Positions 44,320-51,526 of a DNA stretch of 64,000 nucleotides are shown here, one piece after another. Position 1 is the first letter of the stretch. The number at the start of each line of letters is the position of its first letter. The notes beneath the pieces were generated by a model, which saw only the letters and a program-made list of their open reading frames with translations, was not told the DNA's origin and did no database searches. The stretch spans positions 1 through 64,000 of the forward strand of contig NZ_FMUS01000018.1 of the NCBI RefSeq assembly GCF_900101495.1. Reading direction: 5' to 3'. Position numbers and translations under genes: made by a program. Origin of the DNA: Alkaliphilus peptidifermentans DSM 18978 (lineage in GTDB: Bacteria > Bacillota > Clostridia > Peptostreptococcales > Natronincolaceae).

Positions 44320-44934
44320 CTAGCCCATTATTTTCTTGATAAAGGTTTTTCGATGTAGCTGACTAGGGCCATGGTTAAGGAGAGCTTCACGATGTAGCTT
44401 GGTTCCATAACCCTTGTGTTGATCTATTCCATAATTAGGGTACTCCTCAGCCCATTTAAGGCACATTCTGTCTCTAATAACCTTAGCTACAATAGATGCA
44501 GCAGCTATTCCATGGGAAGTATCATCTCCTTTGATGATGGCTGTTTGTGGGATTTCTATATCAATACTTTCAGCATCTATTAAGAGATATTCAGGCACTA
44601 CAATGTTTCCTTCTGAGTCCTTTAGACTTTTTATAGCTTTTTTCATAGCTAGACGAGTAGCATTTTTTATATTTATTTCATCAATAATTTTAGCAGATAC
44701 CGTCCCAACACCAATTGCTATTGCTTGTTCTTTTATAGCCTCATACAGTACTTCTCTCTTTTTAGCACTTAGTTTTTTTGAATCTCTAACACCTTCTATA
44801 TATAATCCCTTGGGCAAAATAACTGCAGCTGCTAAGACACTTCCAAATAAGCAGCCTCTTCCTACTTCATCCATACAAGCAATTTTTTCATAGCCTGCAT
44901 TCCAGAGACTATTTTCTAACTCAAGCATTATCAT
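44320..44934 (-). CDS. rnhB: Ribonuclease HII
   Basis: A 204-aa enzyme that cuts the RNA strand of RNA:DNA hybrids and removes single ribonucleotides from DNA. Motifs are CMDEVGRGCLFGSVLAAAVI (catalytic Asp-Glu), LIDAESIDI and KGDDTSHGIAAASIVAKVIR (Asp), with IDQHKGYGTKLHREAL at the end. It sits between rbgA and yraN, the usual order in Clostridia. Confidence 0.96.
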   Translation of the reverse strand: MIMLELENSLWNAGYEKIACMDEVGRGCLFGSVLAAAVILPKGLYIEGVRDSKKLSAKKREVLYEAIKEQAIAIGVGTVSAKIIDEINIKNATRLAMKKAIKSLKDSEGNIVVPEYLLIDAESIDIEIPQTAIIKGDDTSHGIAAASIVAKVIRDRMCLKWAEEYPNYGIDQHKGYGTKLHREALLNHGPSQLHRKTFIKKIMG

Positions 44935-44962
44935 GTTATCATCCCCACTTTATTAAACAAAA

Positions 44963-45820
44963 TTATTCAATTTCTGAAGGCTTTTCAAGAGTAATTCTTC
45001 CTATTTTTCCTCCCCTGAATTCATCTAGTATAATATTAGCAGTACGAGTATAGTCAAATTCCCCACCCTTTATAATACAGCCACGACTTTTTGCAATCAT
45101 TTCCATGGTTTCAAGGGGAGTTTCTCCTACTGCTGCTAATGAATATCGTTCTTCAATGTTTTTTGAATGCTCCTTCATTAAATGTTCTATTAATTTTAGA
45201 GCTAAGCTGTCAACATCCATTATTTGATCCCTTATTGCTCCAGTAAAGGCTAGCTTAAGTGCAACCTCTTGATCTTCGAATTTGGGCCATAGAATACCTG
45301 GAGTATCTAGTAGCTCCAAATTCCCTTTTAATCTGATCCACTGTTTACCTTTAGTTACTCCTGGCCTATCTCCAGTTTGGGCACTCTTCTTACCTGCTAA
45401 TTTATTTATCATAGAGGATTTACCTACGTTGGGTATTCCCACCATCATTATTCTTACTGCCCGCTCTCTTCTACCCTTTCTTAAAAGGGCCTCCATCTTT
45501 TCCTTTACTACTGCTTCACCCTCCGCCAGTACCTGTCTAAGGCCTTTTCCGCTTATGGTGTTTACAGGAATTGCAGTAATACCTTTGTTTTTATAATATG
45601 TAACCCAACGGTTTGTAGCATCTTCACTAGCCAGGTCTGCCTTATTTAATATTACAACTCTAGGTTTATTAGTGATTATTTCATCAATCTCAGGATTTCT
45701 ACTACTTAATGGAATTCTAGCATCCAATAGCTCATACACAACATCAATTAGCTTCAGCTGTTCCTTTAAAAGCTCCCTAGTCTTCTTCATATGCCCTGGA
45801 AACCAATTTATATTCATCAT
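44963..45820 (-). CDS. rbgA: Ribosome biogenesis GTPase RbgA (YlqF)
   Basis: A circularly permuted GTPase of 285 aa needed for late assembly of the 50S subunit. NWFPGHMKKTRELL opens the protein. Motif order is permuted: ILNKADLAS (G4), then GIPNVGKSSMINKLAG (G1) and LLDTPGILWPKFED (G3). A C-terminal ANTAR-like helical domain follows. ATG 45820 is preceded by GGAGGTGATATA, while the frame extends upstream without a site. It lies downstream of rplS across a 263-bp gap holding the rplS terminator and short AATGTT repeats. Confidence 0.95.
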   Translation of the reverse strand: MMNINWFPGHMKKTRELLKEQLKLIDVVYELLDARIPLSSRNPEIDEIITNKPRVVILNKADLASEDATNRWVTYYKNKGITAIPVNTISGKGLRQVLAEGEAVVKEKMEALLRKGRRERAVRIMMVGIPNVGKSSMINKLAGKKSAQTGDRPGVTKGKQWIRLKGNLELLDTPGILWPKFEDQEVALKLAFTGAIRDQIMDVDSLALKLIEHLMKEHSKNIEERYSLAAVGETPLETMEMIAKSRGCIIKGGEFDYTRTANIILDEFRGGKIGRITLEKPSEIE

Positions 45821-46050
45821 TATATCACCTCCTATGGTATTAAGTAATTTGTAAAATACAATGTTAAATGTTGATTGTTGAATGCTAAGTTGTTGGTTGA
45901 TTAACAATATTTTCTTTGCATACTCAGAGTGATACCAAGATTTATTTTTTTATTTCATTTAGTTTTCCCAATTCTTTAAGTTTTCAACTAAATTGATTCT
46001 TTCATTCAACATTAAACATTCAACATTATTAACTTTCATTTATATAAGGA

Positions 46051-46074
46051 AAGGGACTGTAAACAGTCCCTTTT
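46051..46074 (-). terminator. Terminator after rplS
   Basis: AAGGGACTG-TTTA-CAGTCCCTT stem (46051-46074) directly after rplS. On the minus strand the tail is TTCCTTATAT, on the plus strand TTTTTT, so it may work in both directions. Confidence 0.65.
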
Positions 46075-46083
46075 TTGAAATAT

Positions 46084-46446
46084 CTATGCTTTCTTATTGT
46101 ACTTTTTCTTTTCCTTAATTTTAAAGGCTGCCTTACCAACTCTATCTCTAAGATAGAATAGTTTCGCTCTTCTAACTTTACCTCGACTAACCACATCGAT
46201 TTTTTCAATTTTAGGAGAGTGCACAGGGAATGTTCTTTCTACACCTACACCATAAGAAATTCTTCTTACAGTAAAGGTTTCAGAAATACCTCCACCTTGT
46301 CTTTTAATAACAATTCCTTCGAATATCTGAACTCTTTCTCTATTACCTTCTTTAATACGTACATGTACTTTTACTGTATCTCCAGTATTGAAATCTACCA
46401 TATCTTTTTTAAGCTGATCATTTACGATTGATTTAATTAAATCCAT
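46084..46446 (-). CDS. rplS: 50S ribosomal protein L19
   Basis: A 120-aa bL19 at the 30S-50S interface. [39 protein letters not shown] and [20 protein letters not shown] are all standard, ending with a basic tail. It has its own promoter (46517-46545) and a structured leader (46447-46512), so it can be regulated apart from trmD upstream. ATG after AGGAGGGACAGC. Confidence 0.98.
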   Translation of the reverse strand: MDLIKSIVNDQLKKDMVDFNTGDTVKVHVRIKEGNRERVQIFEGIVIKRQGGGISETFTVRRISYGVGVERTFPVHSPKIEKIDVVSRGKVRRAKLFYLRDRVGKAAFKIKEKKKYNKKA

Positions 46447-46512
46447 TGCTGTCCCTCCTCTCTTCCTAGACGTTCATATGACTCCTTCATAGAGGACCGC
46501 CCGTAATACCTT
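46447..46512 (-). promoter_or_regulatory. L19 ribosomal leader
   Basis: The leader (minus strand) has ACGGGCGGTCCTCT, GGAGTCATATGAACGTCT and AGAGAGGAGGGAC; GTCCTCT pairs with AGAGGAGGGAC, hiding the ribosome site. This resembles the known L19 leader by which rplS limits its own expression in Firmicutes. Confidence 0.6.
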
Positions 46513-46516
46513 TGTA

Positions 46517-46545
46517 ATTATATCATACCCATTTTCCAATAGCAA
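46517..46545 (-). promoter_or_regulatory. rplS promoter
   Basis: On the minus strand TTGCTA (46545-46540), 17 bp, TATAAT (46522-46517). Lies in the 106-bp gap between trmD and rplS and starts the L19 leader. Confidence 0.7.
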
Positions 46546-46552
46546 TAGGTAG

Positions 46553-47293
46553 TTACAAACTATCCTTTAATTCCTGGATTATTTTCACTTCTTTTGCTGT
46601 TAGCTTTGTGTTTTTTAATAAATCAGGCCTTTTCTTAAAGGTGATTTCTAGTGATTTTCTACGTCTCCAATTATCAATTTTTTTATGATCTCCTGATGTT
46701 AGTACCTCAGGAACCTCCATACCTCGAAAATCACGAGGTCTAGTATAATGTGGATACTCCAGAAGTCCCGAGTAAAAGGACTCTTCTTGGTATGATTCCT
46801 CCTGTGAAAGTACTCCTGGTATCAATCTAGCTACAGCATCAATTACAACCATAGCTGGAATTTCACCACCTGTTAATACATAATCACCTATAGATATTTC
46901 ATCTGTTACTAGATAATCTATAGCTCTCTGATCAATACCTTCATAATGTCCACATATAAAAATCAGACAATCCTCTTTAGCTAAGGCTTCAGCTGCTTGC
47001 TGATTAAAGGGTTTTCCTTTAGGAGACATATATATAGTCTTGGGGTTAATAGCACTGCCTAGCGAGTTAATTACAGCTTTATAGCTGTCAAAAATAGGCT
47101 GAGGGGTCATAACCATTCCTGCTCCGCCTCCGTAGGGATAATCATCAACCTTCTTATGCTTGTTGTCTGTATAGTCCCTTATATTGATGCACTCAATATC
47201 CAGCAGGGCTTTTTCTCGTGCCCTTTGAAGTATACTTGTTCCTAAGGTGTTTTTAAACATTTCAGGAAACAGGGTTAACACTCTAACAATCAT
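46553..47293 (-). CDS. trmD: tRNA (guanine-37-N1)-methyltransferase
   Basis: A 246-aa SPOUT (knotted) enzyme that methylates G37 of tRNAs to prevent frameshifting. Motifs are LTLFPEMFKNTLGTSILQRA, YPYGGGAGMVMTPQPI, FICGHYEGIDQRAIDYLVTD and SIGDYVLTGGEIPAMVVIDA, which build the SAM-binding trefoil knot. Its start overlaps the rimM stop (TAATG), a translationally coupled pair. Confidence 0.97.
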   Translation of the reverse strand: MIVRVLTLFPEMFKNTLGTSILQRAREKALLDIECINIRDYTDNKHKKVDDYPYGGGAGMVMTPQPIFDSYKAVINSLGSAINPKTIYMSPKGKPFNQQAAEALAKEDCLIFICGHYEGIDQRAIDYLVTDEISIGDYVLTGGEIPAMVVIDAVARLIPGVLSQEESYQEESFYSGLLEYPHYTRPRDFRGMEVPEVLTSGDHKKIDNWRRRKSLEITFKKRPDLLKNTKLTAKEVKIIQELKDSL

Positions 47294-47787
47294 TAAATCA
47301 TTCCTTCAATGGGTTTTACAATGATTTTTTTTGCTTCTATATCAATTACAGGCATAAATTCCTTTACTGCCGGTATCATGACTTCCTTACCCTTATCATC
47401 CCTAATAACGTATACTTCGCTTGGTCCTGTTTGTATTATATCCTTAACCTGTCCTAGATAGACTTCATCTATAGTATAAACATCCAGACCAATAAGATCA
47501 ATTATATAATAGGTGTCCTCTGGTAGCTCTCTACGCTGAGTTTCATCTATATATAATTGTTTTCCCTTAAGCCCTTCAACTAAATTAATATCCTCATAAT
47601 CATTAAAGGTAAGCACAACCATATTCTTAACATACTGAAGCTTTTTTATTATAAGCTTATGGGTTTTATCCAAATAAACATATTGTAATTCCTCAAAACG
47701 TTCTGGATAGTCGGTGGTTGGAATAACCTTAACACCACCCCTTATACCATGAGTATTTACTATCTTTCCAACTCTTAAAAATTGCAT
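47293..47787 (-). CDS. rimM: 16S rRNA processing protein RimM
   Basis: A 164-aa protein needed for 30S head maturation, which binds uS19. The N-terminal RimM barrel (LRVGKIVNTHGIRGGVKVIP) is followed by a PRC barrel (YIIDLIGLDVYTIDEVYLGQ, then EVMIPAVKEFMPVID). It follows khpA after an unexplained 150-bp segment with strong secondary structure, and is overlapped by trmD. Confidence 0.96.
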   Translation of the reverse strand: MQFLRVGKIVNTHGIRGGVKVIPTTDYPERFEELQYVYLDKTHKLIIKKLQYVKNMVVLTFNDYEDINLVEGLKGKQLYIDETQRRELPEDTYYIIDLIGLDVYTIDEVYLGQVKDIIQTGPSEVYVIRDDKGKEVMIPAVKEFMPVIDIEAKKIIVKPIEGMI

Positions 47788-47822
47788 ATATCCACCCGCT
47801 TCTTAAATAGGTTCAGATAAAT

Positions 47823-47925
47823 AGAAAACCCCCATATCCTTCATCGATAAGAAAATCAGTACCCCACGTATAAATACGCTGTAGTGGCAGTGTTCCCTTA
47901 TGTCTCAGATTTGGGGGCTTTTATT
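47823..47925 (-). ncRNA. Candidate structured RNA or attenuator before rimM
   Basis: On the minus strand the segment begins AAAAGCCCCCAAATCTGAGA and ends GATATGGGGGTTTTC. The ends pair (AAAA(G)CCCCCA / TGGGGGTTTT), and inside are ATAAG/CTTAT, a CCAC/GTGG pairing and a small hairpin CGTA-TTTA-TACG. It is GC-richer than its surroundings, has no ORF, and its 3' arm ends in a T-run, so it could terminate or attenuate between khpA and rimM. I do not recognise an Rfam family with certainty. Confidence 0.45.
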
Positions 47926-47940
47926 AGTCTAGTTTTATGA

Positions 47941-48168
47941 TTAGATGATTTCAACAATTACTCTTTTATTATCCTTAGTTGCTGCAGCCTTCACTACAGT
48001 TCTAATGGCCTTAGCAATTCTACCTTGCTTACCGATTACTTTACCCATATCTTCTGGGGCTACCTTCAATTCTACAATAATGGATTGATTTCCTTCGATC
48101 TCGTTGACAACAACTTCGTCAGGACAATCTACTAAAGCTTGTGCAATTACTTTCACTAATTCGCCCAT
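47941..48168 (-). CDS. khpA: KH-domain RNA-binding protein KhpA
   Basis: A 75-aa single KH domain (GELVKVIAQALVDCPDEVVV, then PEDMGKVIGKQGRIAKAIRT with the GxxG loop GKQG). KhpA works with KhpB (Jag) as a global RNA binder linked to cell elongation. ATG 48168 matches the family N-terminus; an ATG overlapping the rpsP stop (TAATG) at 48189 would add 7 residues and couple the two genes. The order ffh-rpsP-khpA-rimM-trmD is conserved. Confidence 0.94.
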   Translation of the reverse strand: MGELVKVIAQALVDCPDEVVVNEIEGNQSIIVELKVAPEDMGKVIGKQGRIAKAIRTVVKAAATKDNKRVIVEII

Positions 48169-48188
48169 TTGTGTAAAACCCCCTAACA

Positions 48189-48437
48189 TTATTCTCCAAT
48201 AATGCCGCTTTTCCTAAGTAGATATTTTACAGTATCAGTAGGTTGTGCGCCATCTTTTAGCCACTTTACTGCCTTTTCATCATCTATTTTAATTTCCTTT
48301 GGCTCGGAAACCGGATTATAGTATCCTATTTCTTCAATGAATCTACCATCTCTTGGTGCACGTGAATCAGCCACCACGATTCTGTAGAAAGGTCTTTTTT
48401 TAGCACCCATCCTTTTTAATCTTATCTTAACTGCCAT
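48189..48437 (-). CDS. rpsP: 30S ribosomal protein S16
   Basis: An 82-aa bS16: [20 protein letters not shown], then [20 protein letters not shown] and [17 protein letters not shown], all standard. It follows ffh by 25 bp with GGAGGTGAAAT as ribosome site and overlaps khpA. Confidence 0.98.
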   Translation of the reverse strand: MAVKIRLKRMGAKKRPFYRIVVADSRAPRDGRFIEEIGYYNPVSEPKEIKIDDEKAVKWLKDGAQPTDTVKYLLRKSGIIGE

Positions 48438-48462
48438 TTATTTCACCTCCTTAAAAGTACAT

Positions 48463-49812
48463 TTAAAATTTATTTCCAAAGGGAAGCTTAAATTTTCCTC
48501 CCTTTTTAACACCCTTATCCATATCAGCAAACTGCTTCATCATTTTTCTAGTCTGCTCAAATTGCTTAAGTAGACGGTTAACCTGTTGAACTGAAGTACC
48601 ACTTCCTGCTGCAATTCTTTTTCTTCTACTACCATTTAGCAAGGAAGGATTTTGTCTTTCCTGCTTAGTCATTGACTGAATAATTGCTTGTATATGGACA
48701 AGCTCCTTTTCATTTACCTCTAATCCTTTTAGTTGCTTACCTGCACCAGGTATCATCTCCAAAAGCTGACTTATAGGTCCCATATTTTTCATTTGCTGTA
48801 GCTGGTCTAAAAAGTCATCGAAAGTAAATGATTGTGTTTTAATTTTGTTTTCTAATTCTTTAGCCTTCTTTTCATCAAAGTTAGCCTGCGCTTTTTCTAT
48901 TAGGCTTAATACGTCTCCCATCCCCAGTATTCTGGAAGCCATTCTATCGGGGTGGAAAATTTCTATATCATCTAGCTTTTCTCCTAAAGCAGCAAATTTA
49001 ATTGGTTTATTTGTTACTGCTCTTACCGAGAGGGCAGCCCCGCCTCGTGTATCTCCATCCAGCTTAGTTAGAATCACACCATCTATCCCAAGCTTTTCAT
49101 TAAAGTGTTCAGCAACATTTACTGCATCCTGTCCAGTCATAGAATCTACAACTAGAAGAATTTCATGGGGTTTGATATTACTTTTAATGCTTTGTAGCTC
49201 TCCCATAAGCTCATCATCTATATGAAGTCTTCCTGCAGTATCCACAATAATTACATCGTTGCCATTACTAATTGCATGTTCTAAACCAGCCTTGGCAATA
49301 TCAACAGGATTTTGCTTGTCTCCCATTGAGAAAACAGGTACATCAACCTGACCACCAACAACCTGTAGCTGCTTTATTGCAGCTGGACGATAAATATCAG
49401 CCGCTATTAAAAGTGGTCGTTTACCCTGTTTTTTTATCAGCTTAGCAAGTTTTCCACCGGTTGTTGTTTTACCAGCTCCTTGTAGGCCCACAAGCATAAT
49501 AACAGTAGGTGGCTTGGAAGAAAAATTTATTTTGCTCTGGGTCGTACCCATTAAAATAGTTAATTCATCATTAACTATTTTAATTATCTGCTGTCCAGGA
49601 GTTAGGCTTTCTAAAACCTCTGCACCAATGGCCCTTTCCTTGACTTTATTAACAAAGTCCTTTACCACCTTAAAGTTTACATCTGCCTCAAGAAGGGCCA
49701 TCTTGACTTCTCGCATTGCGTCATTAACATCTTTTTCGTTGACTTTACCCTTGCCCTTAAGCTTATGCAGGGTGTTCTGTAGCTTTTCCGCCAATCCCTC
49801 AAAAACCATCAT
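48463..49812 (-). CDS. ffh: Signal recognition particle GTPase Ffh
   Basis: A 449-aa SRP54 protein that binds signal sequences of nascent membrane proteins and the SRP RNA. The N domain opens with FEGLAEKLQNTLHKLKGKGK. The G domain has GLQGAGKTTTGGKLA (G1), DTAGRL (G3) and TKLDGDTRGGAALS (G4 region). The Met-rich M domain starts around residue 325 (QLQQMKNMGPISQLLEMIPG, with SGTSVQQVNRLLKQF for RNA binding). Start ATG after AAGGAGGTTTC. It follows ylxM, its usual partner. Confidence 0.98.
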   Translation of the reverse strand: MMVFEGLAEKLQNTLHKLKGKGKVNEKDVNDAMREVKMALLEADVNFKVVKDFVNKVKERAIGAEVLESLTPGQQIIKIVNDELTILMGTTQSKINFSSKPPTVIMLVGLQGAGKTTTGGKLAKLIKKQGKRPLLIAADIYRPAAIKQLQVVGGQVDVPVFSMGDKQNPVDIAKAGLEHAISNGNDVIIVDTAGRLHIDDELMGELQSIKSNIKPHEILLVVDSMTGQDAVNVAEHFNEKLGIDGVILTKLDGDTRGGAALSVRAVTNKPIKFAALGEKLDDIEIFHPDRMASRILGMGDVLSLIEKAQANFDEKKAKELENKIKTQSFTFDDFLDQLQQMKNMGPISQLLEMIPGAGKQLKGLEVNEKELVHIQAIIQSMTKQERQNPSLLNGSRRKRIAAGSGTSVQQVNRLLKQFEQTRKMMKQFADMDKGVKKGGKFKLPFGNKF

Positions 49813-49827
49813 GAAACCTCCTTGAGA

Positions 49828-50193
49828 TTAGTTCAGCATATCCGTCAATAGCTCTTTAATAATATTTGTTTCCTGTCTTAATACTTCCTTAGAAGCACCA
49901 GTATTTATAAGATTATCCAGACCTATGATTTTTTGAAGTGCCTTTTCAACATTTTCAGTTTTATCTGTAAATAACTGTATTAGTTTGAGTTTTTCTTCAT
50001 ATTCATATAATATCTTTTCAGTTCTTTTTATTGTGTCATATACAGCCTGTCGTGATATATTAAATACCTCAGCTATTTCGCTTAATGAGAAATCCTGATT
50101 ATAATAGTAGTCAATCATATCTCTCTGACGTTCGGTCAAAAGCTGACTATAAAAATCATAAAGCATAGTAATCTCAATAGTTTTTTCTATCAT
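49828..50193 (-). CDS. ylxM: YlxM/p13-like helix-turn-helix protein
   Basis: A 121-aa UPF0122 protein with a sigma-4-like helix-turn-helix (LLTERQRDMIDYYYNQDFSL then SEIAEVFNISRQAVYDTIKR) and a C-terminal helix. It is coded between ftsY and ffh in Firmicutes and is thought to modulate SRP function or expression. It follows ftsY after a 94-bp gap that holds a hairpin (CTGTAAAG / CTTTACAG, 50218-50241) without a T-run. Confidence 0.92.
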   Translation of the reverse strand: MIEKTIEITMLYDFYSQLLTERQRDMIDYYYNQDFSLSEIAEVFNISRQAVYDTIKRTEKILYEYEEKLKLIQLFTDKTENVEKALQKIIGLDNLINTGASKEVLRQETNIIKELLTDMLN

Positions 50194-50287
50194 AAAATCA
50201 CTTCCTATGATTTTTAGCTGTAAAGGTAGTTTGCTTTACAGAAGTATTTTATAATAAAACCATGATACTGTCAAACACTTTTTATAA

Positions 50288-51514
50288 TTATTCTTCTCCG
50301 AACAACGCATTAACAAAACTTTGGGAGTCAAACTCCTGTAAATCCTGCATCTTTTCTCCTACACCAATAAGCTTAACAGGTATTGCCAGCTCCTGACTTA
50401 TACCTACCACAACTCCACCCTTTGCAGTTCCATCCAGCTTGGTAAGCACCAAACCAGAAATATCTGTAGCTTCTTTAAAAACCTTTGCCTGTTGAATAGC
50501 ATTTTGTCCGGTAGTAGCATCCAACACAAGTAAAACTTCTCTGGTGGCCGTCGAATATTCTCTTTCAACAATTTTCGATATTTTTCCTAATTCATTCATA
50601 AGATTTTTCTTATTATGAAGTCTACCTGCCGTGTCACATATTAAAACATCAGCCTGTCTTGCTTTAGCAGCTTGAATTGCATCATAAATAACTGCTGCGG
50701 GATCTGACCCCTCTTGATGGCTAATTACCTCTACTCCTACCCTATCACCCCAAATTTTTAGCTGCTCGACTGCTGCAGCCCTAAATGTATCACCGGCGGC
50801 TAGAAGCACCTTTTTGTTTTGTTTTTTAAGCTTATGTGCTATTTTCCCAATAGATGTAGTTTTACCAACACCATTGACTCCAACTACAAGAATTATTGCC
50901 GGGGAGGGCTCAATATTTAATTTTTCGTCTGCAGAAAATTTACCTAAAATTTCTTTAAGCTCTTCCTTCAACAACTCTTTTATCATTTCTGGTTCCTTAA
51001 TTTTATCTGTTTTTATTTTATCCCTTAATGAATCCATAATGCTCATGGTGGTTTGTACACCAATATCTGCTGTTATTAGAATTTCTTCTAATTCCTCCAA
51101 CAGCTCCTCATCAATCTTTTGATAGGATTTAACAAGGTTTTCTATTTTTCCTGTAATACCCTGTTTAGTCTTTGAAAGCCCTTCTTTAAGGCGTTTAAAA
51201 AGGTTAAAGGGTATTTCTTCCACTTCTTCTGGTTCTGGCTCTTTTTCTGGTTCTTGCTCTTTTTCTGGTTCTTGCTCTTCTTCAGGTTCTTCCTCCAAGA
51301 AATCTATCTCATCGTTAAATCCTTTTTCTAGTATTTCAATTGTTTCATCGGTAAGTGGCTCTTCAGTCTCTTCTGCCTCCAATATTTCTATTTCATCATC
51401 CTCTTCTATTTCAATAAGATCCTCCGATAAGTGCTGAATTTCCTCAATATCCTCACGCTTCTCTAATTCCTTCTTATCTTCTTTTTTAAATCTATCAAAT
51501 AGCTTTTTAAACAT
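50288..51514 (-). CDS. ftsY: SRP receptor GTPase FtsY
   Basis: A 408-aa receptor that brings ribosome-nascent chain complexes to the membrane. Residues 1-105 are very acidic, with short repeats of EPEKEQ type around residues 75-95, the A-domain. The NG domain follows: VVGVNGVGKTTSIGKIAHKL (G1), DTFRAAAVEQLKIW, ICDTAGRLHNKKNLMNELGK (G3) and LTKLDGTAKGGVVVGI (G4). ATG 51514. It lies 12 bp downstream of smc. Confidence 0.97.
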   Translation of the reverse strand: MFKKLFDRFKKEDKKELEKREDIEEIQHLSEDLIEIEEDDEIEILEAEETEEPLTDETIEILEKGFNDEIDFLEEEPEEEQEPEKEQEPEKEPEPEEVEEIPFNLFKRLKEGLSKTKQGITGKIENLVKSYQKIDEELLEELEEILITADIGVQTTMSIMDSLRDKIKTDKIKEPEMIKELLKEELKEILGKFSADEKLNIEPSPAIILVVGVNGVGKTTSIGKIAHKLKKQNKKVLLAAGDTFRAAAVEQLKIWGDRVGVEVISHQEGSDPAAVIYDAIQAAKARQADVLICDTAGRLHNKKNLMNELGKISKIVEREYSTATREVLLVLDATTGQNAIQQAKVFKEATDISGLVLTKLDGTAKGGVVVGISQELAIPVKLIGVGEKMQDLQEFDSQSFVNALFGEE

Positions 51515-51526
51515 AAAAATTCCCTC

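Noticed and set aside
47823-47925. Twister-type ribozyme, suggested by AACACTGCC
   Set aside because: The other conserved twister segments and pseudoknot partners could not be placed; the match is short enough to be chance.
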